A stretch of DNA of 62,927 nt, taken from NCBI RefSeq assembly GCF_007120195.1, contig NZ_SKOG01000011.1, positions 1 to 62,927 of the forward strand. The letters run 5' to 3'. A model generated the notes under the pieces. It searched no databases. It had not been told where the DNA came from and saw only the letters and a program-made list of their open reading frames with translations. The DNA comes from Aquisalimonas sp. (GTDB lineage Bacteria; Pseudomonadota; Gammaproteobacteria; Nitrococcales; Aquisalimonadaceae). Below are positions 25,658 to 34,354 of the stretch, piece by piece (within the stretch, counting starts at the first letter, position 1; each line of letters opens with the position of its first letter). Position numbers and translations under genes: made by a program.

Positions 25658-27622
25658 TCAGGAGTTCAGGCGCAGCCGACGAATGGCGAGGTGCAACGCC
25701 CGCAGCTCCTGCTTGCCGCCGCGGCGGCCGTACCTGAGCGCTCCGTAGCGCTGGGCGATGGCGTCAATGGCGTCGGCCTGCGTGGGCCATCGGGCGGCGG
25801 CGCGCCGCGCGAAATCCCGCGGCCCCTCATCCGGGCGGCGGTGCAGCCCGTGACGGGCCAGGCGAGAGCAGAAACGTTGCCATGCGGCGGCCGCCGGGTC
25901 CATGGGGCGTTGGCGGCTGCGGCGCAGGATCAGGGTCGCCAGGCCGGCCAGCGCGAGCGCCATGGAGGCGGCGATCGCCAGCGCAACGCGTTGCCATGAG
26001 CCCAAATTGAGCCGGTCCATCAGGTGTTGCTGCAGGGCCGGGCTGTAGGCCAGCACCCAACGATTCCAGTAGGCGTTGATCGCATCCCAGCGCAGGGAAA
26101 GATGCTGCCGCAGACCGTTGCCCTCAAAGGCACCGCGTGGCACCAGCGCTTCCTGCGGGAGGGCGCCGGCCAGCCCCTGTTCAATGCGATCGGGGGCCAC
26201 ATAGCCGGTGGGATCGACACGACGCCAGCCGTCGCCCTCGAGCCATACCTCCACCCAGGCGTGGGCGTCGGATTGCCGCACGATCATGTAATCCCCGGCT
26301 GGGTTCATGCGACCCCCCAGATATCCTGTCACGACCCGAGCCGGGATGCCTGCCGCGCGCATGAGCACGGTGAATGCGGCGGCGAAGTGTTCGCAGAAGC
26401 CCGACCGCGTGCCGAAGAGGAACTCATCGATGCTGTCGCCATCCAGGCGGGGCGGCTGCAGGGTGTACGTGAACGGTTCACGCCGGAAGTGCCCAAGCCC
26501 GTGCTCGATGAGCTCTGCATCGTCCGTTTGCTCCTGCCGCCATGTTCGGGCGAGTTCGCGCGAGCGCGGGTGGGCGTCATCCGGGAGCTGGGTGTAGTGG
26601 TTGCGTGCGGCGCCGGAGAGGGTCTCCCCAAGCTGGTACTGGAGCACGGAACGCGCCTGGTAGCGAATTCGCTCCCGCACCGGGTTCTCCTGTTCGAGCT
26701 GGTGCGCGGCGTCGAACCGCGCCGCCCGGTCGACGCCGGTTGCAATATCCAGTGTCAGCAGCCAGGGCTTGTTGTGGGGCTCCAGGGTGATGGTGTAATC
26801 CGTCGCATTGGTGAGCGCTAGCACCTCAGGCGGCCCGGCAGCGGAGCTGCCAGCCTGCGCCCAGGTCCGTCCGTCGTAGTCGCTCAATACCGGCCCCCTC
26901 CAGTAGCGCTGTGGGCGCGGCGGCGGATCGCCGGCGAATTCGGCGCGCAACGCCACTTCGTCCGACTGGCTGATCTCGCTGATGCTGCCCGGTGACATCT
27001 CGTCGCTCAGACCAGTCATGGCAACGTAAGCGTCATCGGGCATGCTCCAAAGCGGGCCCGGTACCCGTGGGAAGAGCACGAACAGGATCACCATGATCGG
27101 CAGTGCCTGGGCAAGCATGGTGGCGGCGAGCCGTGTGTGGGCGAGCGGGCGGCTACCGTCATCCGCCTTCTGGGTAGTGATAAGCAGCGTGGTCAGGGCC
27201 CAGACCGTGACCAGCAGGTAGACCACCGTGAGCAGGGTCTGTGCGTAGATCAAATGCGTGGCGATGAGGAAGTACCCCAGCAGCAGCGCGACCAGCACGT
27301 CACGCCGTGTTCGCATCTCCAGGAGCTTGAAGCTCGCCATGAGGCACAGCAGCGCGACTCCGGCGTCGAGGCCGAGGATGGTGCCGTAGGAGAGGTAGAT
27401 CGCGCTGGTGCCGGCGATAACACCCAGCAAACGGATTGTTCGGCCCGGCAGGCGTTCGCCGCGCCGACTGAGCACATATCGCAGGCAGCCGCAGGCGATG
27501 ACAGTCGCCGTGAGCCACAGCGGCACGTGGAGGGCATGGGGCGCCATGACCAGCCCCAGCCCGCCCAGGAGCCAGGCCAGCGTCTGGTTGGAAACGCACT
27601 CGCGATGTCGACGTATCGTCAA
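25658..27622 (-). CDS. TgpA-like transglutaminase membrane protein
   Basis: A 654-residue inner-membrane protein: several N-terminal helices (about 10-180), a periplasmic transglutaminase core with the triad in RSGFCEHFAAAF (Cys), SDAHAWVEVW (His) and WRRVDPT (Asp), one more helix (ALAIAASMALALAGLATLIL) and a C-terminal cytoplasmic DUF4129-like tail. The TTG start at 27622 overlaps the stop of the DUF58 gene by four bases (TTGA), pointing to translational coupling. Homologues such as P. aeruginosa TgpA are essential in some species; substrate unknown. Confidence 0.9.
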   Translation of the reverse strand: MTIRRHRECVSNQTLAWLLGGLGLVMAPHALHVPLWLTATVIACGCLRYVLSRRGERLPGRTIRLLGVIAGTSAIYLSYGTILGLDAGVALLCLMASFKLLEMRTRRDVLVALLLGYFLIATHLIYAQTLLTVVYLLVTVWALTTLLITTQKADDGSRPLAHTRLAATMLAQALPIMVILFVLFPRVPGPLWSMPDDAYVAMTGLSDEMSPGSISEISQSDEVALRAEFAGDPPPRPQRYWRGPVLSDYDGRTWAQAGSSAAGPPEVLALTNATDYTITLEPHNKPWLLTLDIATGVDRAARFDAAHQLEQENPVRERIRYQARSVLQYQLGETLSGAARNHYTQLPDDAHPRSRELARTWRQEQTDDAELIEHGLGHFRREPFTYTLQPPRLDGDSIDEFLFGTRSGFCEHFAAAFTVLMRAAGIPARVVTGYLGGRMNPAGDYMIVRQSDAHAWVEVWLEGDGWRRVDPTGYVAPDRIEQGLAGALPQEALVPRGAFEGNGLRQHLSLRWDAINAYWNRWVLAYSPALQQHLMDRLNLGSWQRVALAIAASMALALAGLATLILRRSRQRPMDPAAAAWQRFCSRLARHGLHRRPDEGPRDFARRAAARWPTQADAIDAIAQRYGALRYGRRGGKQELRALHLAIRRLRLNS

Positions 27623-28566
27623 TCCGGGAACCTCGCCAGGGCCTCAAGGCAGCGTTCCTTGTGTGCCGGTCCGGTGGCCGGAGCAAGTCGGCGGCCAGGG
27701 AGCGCCAGGCCGTAAGGCCTACCGGCCTGTTCCGCATCGAGAATCCAACGGCACAGGCGCGATAGCCGGGCTTCAGGGGCCAGCCCCTGGATCGTGTCGT
27801 AGTCCAGCCAGACCCTGTCGGGGGTCTCGCCGGCGAACTGTTTCGTCTGTATCTCTTGGCCCTGCGCGAGGGTGCGCCAGGCGATGCGTTTCAGCGGGTC
27901 GGCCGGCTGATAGGGGCGCAGGCCCGTAAACTCGTCGTCACCCTGGCCTGTGGGGCGTTCGGAGCCCGTACTGGCGTGACTTTTCGGTTCGGGAACCCGG
28001 CCGGTCTCGGGCTTGGGATAGACCGCGCACGTGGCCTCCAGGGCGACGCGGCTCCACGCGCGGAAGAGTCCGCCCGGGAATACGCTTTCCACGACCACCA
28101 CGGGGAGCGGGTGCAGCCCCCGGTGCCGGGTCGCCACCGGCAGCATCGCGGAGCGGCTGTCCAACTGCGGGATTTTGGTGACGGCTGGCCGGTTGGCTGC
28201 GGCTCGCAGAACAATTCCGTAACGAGGGCGCAGGGCATTGTTGTCGATTCGCACAGGAACATGCGCGTGACCGCCGGCAAACACAGGTTCCGGGTAAGCG
28301 GCGGTGATCTGCAGGCCCAGCAGGTTGCGAAAGGTATGGATCATGGCCACCAGAGCGAGGCCCAGGAGCAGAAAACACAGCACAAAGGCCATGTTATTGC
28401 TGTAGTTCACCGCGCCGACCCAGATGGCAAGCACCATGGCGGTGAACACGAGGCCACCGCGGGTCGGCAGGATAAGGATCTGTCGGTAGCCCAGGGCGAC
28501 GCTGTGCCCCTGGTGGGCGCGGCGCTCCATCCAGCCCCGAATCAGCTTCCCTGGCGTCGCCAGCAT
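27619..28566 (-). CDS. DUF58 domain membrane protein
   Basis: A 315-residue protein with two N-terminal helices (about 35-75) and the DUF58/VWA-like motif GLRPYQPADPLKRIAWRTLA. It belongs to the MoxR-DUF58-transglutaminase set thought to form a membrane-associated maturation system. ATG at 28566 and a four-base overlap with the next gene. Confidence 0.9.
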   Translation of the reverse strand: MLATPGKLIRGWMERRAHQGHSVALGYRQILILPTRGGLVFTAMVLAIWVGAVNYSNNMAFVLCFLLLGLALVAMIHTFRNLLGLQITAAYPEPVFAGGHAHVPVRIDNNALRPRYGIVLRAAANRPAVTKIPQLDSRSAMLPVATRHRGLHPLPVVVVESVFPGGLFRAWSRVALEATCAVYPKPETGRVPEPKSHASTGSERPTGQGDDEFTGLRPYQPADPLKRIAWRTLAQGQEIQTKQFAGETPDRVWLDYDTIQGLAPEARLSRLCRWILDAEQAGRPYGLALPGRRLAPATGPAHKERCLEALARFPD

Positions 28567-28588
28567 AGGAACCTTCTCAAATCTCGCG

Positions 28589-29524
28589 TCACGGGATGGC
28601 TACATCACGCAGCAGGGCCTCCGGTGAGGTACGGCCGTCCGGAGAGTCGCTGCCTTGCAGGCGGTGACCGGCGACGCCCGGGAAGACGGCCTGCACATCC
28701 TCGGGCAGGACGGCATCGCGCCCGTCGAGCAATGCCCAGGCGCGGGCGGCACGAAGGAGCGCCTGACCGGCTCGGGGCGATAGCCCGTGGGTGATCTCCG
28801 GCGTGCTTCTGGTGTGGGCGAGGATGTTCTGCACATAGGCAATCAGCGCCTCCGAGGCGTGCACTGACTGGACCTTTTGCTGGAGCGCGAGCAGTTCCTC
28901 CTGCCCGAGCATGGGTTGCGTTTCCGCAATGAGTTCGCGCCGATCCCGTCCCGAGAGCAGTTCGCGCTCGGCATCCCGATCCGGATAGCCGACGCTGATG
29001 CGCATCAGAAAGCGGTCCAGTTGCGACTCCGGCAGAGGAAACGTGCCCAACTGGCTATCCGGGTTCTGGGTGGCAATGACGAAAAACGGGCGCGGGAGTG
29101 GGCGCGTCTCGCCTTCCACGGTGACTTGCTGCTCCTCCATGGCTTCGAGCAGGGCGCTCTGTGTCTTCGGCGTGGCGCGATTGACCTCGTCGGCGAGCAC
29201 CAGTTGGCTGAACACAGGGCCGGGATGGAAAATGAACTCGCCGCCCTGACGATGGTAGATGCTGGCACCGATCACGTCCGCCGGTAGCATGTCGCTCGTG
29301 AACTGGATGCGCCGGAAGTCGAGGCCGAACAACCGGGCCAGAACATGGGCAAGCGTGGTCTTGCCGACACCGGGCAGGTCCTCGATCAGCAGATGACCAC
29401 CCGCAAGCATGCACGCAACAGCGAGCCGTATGGGGCGCTCCTTGCCGAGTATGACACCGCCTGCGGCACGCAGCAGCGGATCAAATTCGGAGCCGTGCGC
29501 TCGGGACAGGCGTGCATGCCACAC
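28589..29524 (-). CDS. MoxR-type AAA+ ATPase
   Basis: A 311-residue AAA+ protein: Walker A DLPGVGKTTLAHVLA, Walker B LVLADEVNRA, sensor 1 FVIATQNPDSQLGTFPLPES, and the arginine-finger region LPESQLDRFLMR. MoxR ATPases act as chaperones for neighbouring proteins. I use the GTG at 29524 since AGGAGG lies six bases before it; a TTG at 29581 would add 19 residues without a ribosome site. First gene of the operon. Confidence 0.9.
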   Translation of the reverse strand: MWHARLSRAHGSEFDPLLRAAGGVILGKERPIRLAVACMLAGGHLLIEDLPGVGKTTLAHVLARLFGLDFRRIQFTSDMLPADVIGASIYHRQGGEFIFHPGPVFSQLVLADEVNRATPKTQSALLEAMEEQQVTVEGETRPLPRPFFVIATQNPDSQLGTFPLPESQLDRFLMRISVGYPDRDAERELLSGRDRRELIAETQPMLGQEELLALQQKVQSVHASEALIAYVQNILAHTRSTPEITHGLSPRAGQALLRAARAWALLDGRDAVLPEDVQAVFPGVAGHRLQGSDSPDGRTSPEALLRDVAIP

Positions 29525-29895
29525 GTTAGGCCTCCTGCGTTGGTCCCCGCGCGCAGCCAAGGAATCAAAGGAATGGTTCAACGTATCCGGATTGAATCGG
29601 GCTTCAGAGTAACGGATGGGAGCCGCGGGGAGTGAGAACGAGTTGGCGTCTCGGTGGCCTTTCGTTTGCGATTATGTCTGGGAGACTCGAAAAACACGAC
29701 TCGCAAGCGGCGCGGGCCAGCCACTGCGGGTTGCGTTGCTCGTTGCTTGCGCAGGCTTTGCTACACTACCCTCCTTGCGCCTGGCCTCATTGCTCGCCCC
29801 ATTGGCGGAGACGACCGCGGGGCTTCGCCATGTCAGGTGTTGACAGGTAGGTCTTCATTAGACCAATACCGTGGTGTGGCGTGGGAAACCGGACT
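29525..29895. other. Intergenic gap between divergent genes
   Basis: 371 bases between the MoxR operon and the alcohol dehydrogenase gene. Besides the candidate promoter at 29840-29869 I see no gene, RNA or repeat. Confidence 0.5.
29840..29869 (+). promoter_or_regulatory. Candidate promoter of the alcohol dehydrogenase gene
   Basis: A perfect TTGACA (29840-29845) is followed after 18 bases by CAATAC, a weak -10. The gene start is 27 bases further. The weak -10 suggests activator dependence. Confidence 0.4.
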
Positions 29896-30927
29896 ATGGC
29901 CATTCGACACGCACCGGACACGATGCAGGCAATGGTGCTGGAGGCGCCGGGGAGTGCTTTGGCGTTGCGCCGGGTGCCGGTGCCAGAGGTCACGAAACCG
30001 GAGCAGGTCCTGTTGCGGGTGCAGGCGTGCGGCATTTGCCGAACGGACCTGCACATACTCGACGGCGAGCTGACGCAACCGAAGCTGCCGCTGATTCCAG
30101 GGCACCAGATCGTGGGTGAAGTGGTCGCACAGGGTAGCGGAGTTAGCCATTTCGGTATCGGCGATCGGGTTGGGGTCCCATGGCTGGGATACACCGACGA
30201 CACCTGCCGATATTGTCGGCGCGGCCAGGAGAACCTGTGCGCCGACGCCCGTTTCACGGGCTACGACCTGGACGGCGGGTTTGCCGAGTACGCCGTGGCC
30301 GACTGCCGCTTTTGCTTTCCACTGCCGCCCAAGGCCAAGGCGGTGGATGTCGCACCCCTGTTATGCGCGGGGCTGATCGGTTTTCGCACGTGGCGCCTGG
30401 CGGGTGGCACGGGCATGGAGCATCTGGGCATCTACGGCTTCGGCGCGGCGGCCCACATCATCACGCAGATCGCTGTCCATCACGGTCAGTCGGTGTATGC
30501 GTTCACGCGTCCAGGCGATGACGCTGCCCAGGCGCTGGCACGCCGGCTCGGTGTGGCTTGGGCGGGGGGCAGTGATGAAGCGCCGCCGAGACCCTTGGAC
30601 GGCGCGTTGATTTTCGCGCCCGTGGGCGACTTGATGCCCACGGCACTGGAGCATGTGGACCGCGGTGGCACCGTGGTCAGCGGCGGCATCCACATGAGCG
30701 ATATACCGAGTTTTCCGTACCGACTGCTGTGGGAGGAGCGCACCCTCACATCGGTCGCCAACCTCACTCGGGCGGACGGGGAAGACTTCCTCGCTTTGGC
30801 CCCGAGAGTCCCGGTGCACACGGAGATTACGCGTTATCGCCTTGCCGAGGCCAACCAGGCACTCGAGGACCTGCGCCGCGGCGCGTTCGCGGGCGCGGCT
30901 GTCCTGGTCATCGACGAGCATCCATGA
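29896..30927 (+). CDS. Zinc-dependent alcohol dehydrogenase
   Basis: A 343-residue medium-chain dehydrogenase with catalytic zinc ligands in CGICRTDLH and GHQIVGEV, four structural-zinc cysteines within CRYCRRGQENLC, and the nucleotide-binding segment LGIYGFGAAAHI in place of a perfect GxGxxG. This AdhA-like subfamily (ISPxxxP-lacking, single-chain about 340) often sits in low-oxygen or stress clusters. ATG at 29896 has only a poor ribosome site; ATG at 29923 is possible. Neighbours are the second nucleotide-binding paralogue and a VIT transporter. Confidence 0.88.
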   Translation: MAIRHAPDTMQAMVLEAPGSALALRRVPVPEVTKPEQVLLRVQACGICRTDLHILDGELTQPKLPLIPGHQIVGEVVAQGSGVSHFGIGDRVGVPWLGYTDDTCRYCRRGQENLCADARFTGYDLDGGFAEYAVADCRFCFPLPPKAKAVDVAPLLCAGLIGFRTWRLAGGTGMEHLGIYGFGAAAHIITQIAVHHGQSVYAFTRPGDDAAQALARRLGVAWAGGSDEAPPRPLDGALIFAPVGDLMPTALEHVDRGGTVVSGGIHMSDIPSFPYRLLWEERTLTSVANLTRADGEDFLALAPRVPVHTEITRYRLAEANQALEDLRRGAFAGAAVLVIDEHP

Positions 30928-30960
30928 CTGGTGTCAGGCAGCCCCTCAGGCAGACGCCGG

Positions 30961-31434
30961 TCAGGCGAAGCCGGGTGGGTTCCACTCGTCCATCATTCTG
31001 CGGCGCGCTGCTTCCAGCCGCTCGGACATGAGGCCGGAGAATCGCTTTAGTATCGCGTAACCAAACGCCGGGTCTTCCTCGCATTGGGCGAGAATGCCCG
31101 CGCCGTCGAACTCAAACAGTTCGGTGGCCTGTTCAGCCCGAGCCTGGAAGGTCCACTGGAACGGTGGAATCAACCAGGACCACCCGAGGACCTTGCCATC
31201 GCCTAGGCGCTGGATGACCAGCGAGGGGCCTGAGATCGCGGGAACCTCGATGAGGATTTTGCCGCTGCGGACGACGTAAAAGGCCTCCGCCCAGTCACCC
31301 TGGCGAAACAGCACCTCATCCTTGGCGAGGTGGCGCTGCGAGGCAAAGTTGCTCAGGATGTCAAGGAAGGCAGTATCGACGTCCGAGAAGAAAGGCAATT
31401 TCGCCAATTCATGTTTAAGGGTGGTGTCGTCCAT
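30961..31434 (-). CDS. Single-domain cyclic-nucleotide-binding-like protein (copy 2)
   Basis: 157 residues, start set by AGGAGAG upstream of the ATG at 31434. Paralogue of the gene at 1782-2255: same beta-roll (LFRQGDWAEAFYVVRSGKIL), same atypical LGWSWLIPPFQWTFQARA segment, same C-terminal helix with an identical last 23 residues, and no DNA-binding domain. It converges on the alcohol dehydrogenase gene with a 33-base gap. A protein-level sensor or adaptor role is likely, ligand unknown. Confidence 0.9.
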   Translation of the reverse strand: MDDTTLKHELAKLPFFSDVDTAFLDILSNFASQRHLAKDEVLFRQGDWAEAFYVVRSGKILIEVPAISGPSLVIQRLGDGKVLGWSWLIPPFQWTFQARAEQATELFEFDGAGILAQCEEDPAFGYAILKRFSGLMSERLEAARRRMMDEWNPPGFA

Positions 31435-31604
31435 TGGTTCTCTCCTGTTGCCGAAGGCACATTCATCAAAAAAGCCGTTTCCCGACGTGTTGCAGCGCGT
31501 TCCGAGGAATCGACACTGTCTTCGCGTCATCTGCCGGCGGATCTTCTCAACGCTGAGCGCGATTGCGACGCGGCGGCGCGCCGCACTGGAGAGCGCTAAA
31601 GAAT

Positions 31605-31614
31605 CAGGACACTA
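31605..31614 (-). repeat. Half copy of TAGTGTCCTG repeat
   Basis: CAGGACACTA on the plus strand, identical to the right ends of the copies at 34239-34275 and 24292-24320. It lies about 100 bases before the VIT-family gene, in the gap between divergent genes. Confidence 0.5.
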
Positions 31615-31711
31615 CCATTACCCAGTGCTGCGTATATTGACCTCGATCAGGAGTGACAGGGAACGGCCAACCTGACGATTCGTTGTGTTCCGAGCGATAG
31701 CAGGGGTCACG

Positions 31712-32464
31712 ATGTCTGAAGAACTCGAGCATAGTCACGATCCAGAGGCGATCCGACGGCGTTTGGCGGCTGATCCAAGGCCAAGTTACCTGCGTGATTC
31801 GATTCTCGGTGGAATCGATGGCTGCGTCACGACTATTGCGGTGGTTGCCAGTGTGGCGGGCGCCGGTTTGCCAGGCATGGTGGCGTTCGTCCTCGGGGTT
31901 GCCAGTCTGGTTGCCGATGCGTTTAGTATGGGGGTTAGCAACTACCAGGCAGTCAAAAGCGACGATGACGCACGACGGCGTGTGCGCAAACAGGAACGAC
32001 GGCATATCGATCTCGTCCCTGAGGGTGAGCGGGAGGAGATCCGTCAAATCTTTCGTCAGAAGGGGTTTGACGGTGACACGCTGGAGCAGGTTGTCGAGAC
32101 GATCACCGCCAGTCCGCGCCTGTGGGTGGATACGATGATCCGGGAGGAACATGGCTTGGCGCTGCAAGGTCCCTCACCGACCAGGGCGGGCCTTGCGACC
32201 TTTACCGTTTTTCTCGCGGTTGGTGTGCTGCCGCTGCTGCCTTTCCTGGTGCCGCTGTTTAGCGGCAACGAGTACTTTGTCGCGAGCGGCGGTATCGCTG
32301 CCATCGCCTTGTTTGCGATCGGCTGGGTCAAGGGTGTTGTCCTCGATATGTCGCGCCTGCGCGCCGGCTTGGAGACCTTGCTCATGGGCGGTGGTGCGGC
32401 TGTCGTTGCCTTCTTGTTCGGGTTGTTCCTCGAACCGATGCTGGGTGATCTGCGTCTGAACTGA
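31712..32464 (+). CDS. VIT1/CCC1-family iron/manganese transporter
   Basis: A 250-residue membrane protein with the VIT pattern: YLRDSILGGIDGCVTTIAVV (first helix with the conserved GxxDG), MVAFVLGVASLVADAFSMGV with the metal-binding acidic helix end, a cytoplasmic loop rich in Glu/Arg (about 90-150, the metal-binding domain) and three C-terminal helices. The family moves Fe2+ or Mn2+ out of the cytoplasm in exchange for protons. Confidence 0.88.
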   Translation: MSEELEHSHDPEAIRRRLAADPRPSYLRDSILGGIDGCVTTIAVVASVAGAGLPGMVAFVLGVASLVADAFSMGVSNYQAVKSDDDARRRVRKQERRHIDLVPEGEREEIRQIFRQKGFDGDTLEQVVETITASPRLWVDTMIREEHGLALQGPSPTRAGLATFTVFLAVGVLPLLPFLVPLFSGNEYFVASGGIAAIALFAIGWVKGVVLDMSRLRAGLETLLMGGGAAVVAFLFGLFLEPMLGDLRLN

Positions 32465-32523
32465 CGTCATCCGCCCATGTGGGGCGGCTTCTTCGGATGA
32501 GCGGCAGGGGGCGATTGCTGACC

Positions 32524-33492
32524 ATGAATCGGTTTGTTCCAGGACGGCGGCGTTTCCTTCGGCACATGACCGGCGCGCTCGGTGCGGGGGCGTTCTGGGC
32601 TGCGCGCCCGGGGCTTGTTGCCGGAGGGGCTGCTCTGACGGCGCCAGTCACCACGGCGAGCGACGCGCTGCACGTCAAGGCGATTCCCGGATCCGGCGAG
32701 CACATTCCGGCCATTGGCATGGGCACGTACGTGACGTTCAATGTCGGAGCCAATCAGGCGATGCGGGACCAGCTGACCGAGGTCCTGCGGACCTTCTTCG
32801 ACATGGGCGGCGGAATGATCGATTCCTCACCCATGTACGGCACAGCGGAAGAAGTGCTCGGTGACTGTCTGGACCGTCTCGACGATACCGATGACAAATT
32901 CTCTGCCACCAAGATCTGGACGCGGCGCACGGCTGATGGCGAGACTCAGATTGACGACTCGCTGGCGCTTTGGGGTATCTCCCGCTTCGACCTGATGCAG
33001 GTGCACAACCTCGTGAATTGGCAGGCGCACCTGGAGACCATCCGTGATCGCAAGCAGGCGGGGGAGATCCGCTACGCCGGCGTCACGACATCCCATGGCC
33101 GTCGACATGGTGAGCTCGAACAGATCCTGCGTAACGAGCCCGTGGACTTCGTGCAGCTGACCTACAACGTGCTCGATCGCGAAGTGGAGGGCCGGTTGTT
33201 GCCACTGGCCCGGGAGCGCGGCATCGCCGTCATCGCCAACCGCCCGTTTCGGCGCGGTAACCTCTTCGATCGCGTCAATGGTGCACCGCTGCCTGACTGG
33301 GCTGGTGACTACGCCATCGACAACTGGGCGCAGTTCTTTCTCAAATTCATTATCTCGCATGAGGCGGTAACCTGCGCAATCCCCGCGACCTCCCGTGTCG
33401 AGCACATGCACGAGAATATGGGTGCCATGCGCGGGCCCTTGCCGGATGCCAACGCCCGCCGCGAAATGATTGCCTACCTCGAGAGGCTCTAG
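32524..33492 (+). CDS. Aldo/keto reductase with Tat-type signal
   Basis: A 322-residue protein. The N-terminus MNRFVPGRRRFLRHMTGALG has a twin-arginine motif followed by a hydrophobic stretch and AxA-like sites, so export by Tat is likely. The mature part is an AKR barrel with DMGGGMIDSSPMYGTAEEVL, lysine in SATKIWTR, and FDLMQVHNLVNWQAHL. The usual catalytic Asp-Tyr-Lys-His set appears mostly kept (Asp, Tyr in SPMYG, Lys, His in QVHN). Its stop TAG (33490-33492) is the first three bases of a repeat element. Confidence 0.87.
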   Translation: MNRFVPGRRRFLRHMTGALGAGAFWAARPGLVAGGAALTAPVTTASDALHVKAIPGSGEHIPAIGMGTYVTFNVGANQAMRDQLTEVLRTFFDMGGGMIDSSPMYGTAEEVLGDCLDRLDDTDDKFSATKIWTRRTADGETQIDDSLALWGISRFDLMQVHNLVNWQAHLETIRDRKQAGEIRYAGVTTSHGRRHGELEQILRNEPVDFVQLTYNVLDREVEGRLLPLARERGIAVIANRPFRRGNLFDRVNGAPLPDWAGDYAIDNWAQFFLKFIISHEAVTCAIPATSRVEHMHENMGAMRGPLPDANARREMIAYLERL

Positions 33493-33559
33493 TGTCCTGT
33501 AACCCTCCACGGCCGGACAGGCAGCTCAAAAGACAACGAATTTCCGTTACAGGGCACTA
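33490..33559 (+). repeat. 70-bp element with inverted ends (MITE-like)
   Basis: Begins TAGTGTCCTGTAAC and ends GTTACAGGGCACTA, inverted ends matching at 13 of 14 positions. The inner 42 bases have no ORF. The ends start and finish with TA, as expected for elements using a TA target (IS630/Tc1-type), an inference. The element fills the whole gap between two genes: its TAG is the stop of the upstream gene and the next ATG begins at 33561. Confidence 0.65.
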
Positions 33560-33560
33560 A

Positions 33561-34241
33561 ATGCTTCCGTATTCCCTTGAAGTGCTGTTTAGCGTTATCG
33601 CGCAGATGAACGCTGAGTTGTGGCCCGCGCTGATACTCGCGGGTGCCGCGGGTGGTGCGCTGCTGGTCGCCACCTGGAGTCCCGTGGCCGCAGGCCGCCC
33701 TGGCGAAGCGGCTGTTGCCCGTTTTGGTGCGCTGGTCCTGGCGGCGGGCTGGATTGCGGCGGCAATGATCTTCTACGGCCACTACCTGGAGCCACTGTTT
33801 TTCGGCGCGGTCTGGTTTCAATGGGGGTTCATGGGGCAGGGGGCACTGCTGATTCTGGCTGCTGTGGCGCTCCCTCAGGCGTCGCGCGAGACAGCGGGTC
33901 TCGCCTTGTGGTTCGGTCGGCTGTTGATGCTTTATGCTCTGCTCGGCATGCCGGCGGTGGACCTGATGCTGGGCCCTGGGTGGCCGGCGTTCCGGGTGAT
34001 TGGGCTCGCGTCGGAGCCTACGGTCGTCCTTACGTGCGGTTGGTTGCTCACGCGCCGCTTCGGGTGGTCGACCCCGGTGCTTGCCATCATACCGGCTGGC
34101 GCTGGCGTCGCGGCCGCCTATTCGGCGCTTGCCCTGGATTGGCCCCCGGACTGGATTGTCCTTGGTGCCGCACTCGCGGTTCTTGGCGTGCAGCCGATTG
34201 CGGCAGGCATTCGTCGAACGCGCCGGCGCCCGGCGGGTTAG
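33561..34241 (+). CDS. DUF6064-type integral membrane protein
   Basis: A 226-residue protein with about seven predicted helices. The N-terminus LPYSLEVLFSVIAQMNAELW resembles the DUF6064 start (LPFSxExFFxVFxxYNxxxWP). Function unknown. The gene lies between two copies of the TAGTGTCCTGTAAC repeat: one ends one base before its start, the other supplies its TAG stop. Confidence 0.75.
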   Translation: MLPYSLEVLFSVIAQMNAELWPALILAGAAGGALLVATWSPVAAGRPGEAAVARFGALVLAAGWIAAAMIFYGHYLEPLFFGAVWFQWGFMGQGALLILAAVALPQASRETAGLALWFGRLLMLYALLGMPAVDLMLGPGWPAFRVIGLASEPTVVLTCGWLLTRRFGWSTPVLAIIPAGAGVAAAYSALALDWPPDWIVLGAALAVLGVQPIAAGIRRTRRRPAG

Positions 34242-34275
34242 TGTCCTGTAACCGAATTTCGGTTACAGGACACTA
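34239..34275 (+). repeat. 37-nt perfect palindrome of the TAGTGTCCTGTAAC family
   Basis: Left arm TAGTGTCCTGTAACCGAA and right arm TTCGGTTACAGGACACTA are exact reverse complements around a single T. Its first TAG is the stop codon of the DUF6064 gene. It could be two joined terminal repeats (a minimal deleted element) and may act as a hairpin in RNA. Confidence 0.85.
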
Positions 34276-34354
34276 GAGGCAGACTGTTTGCCGTGGGGCG
34301 CGGGTGAGCTATGTTAGTGATTCGGCACTTGGGTTGGCCTGAAGACCGGGGGGA

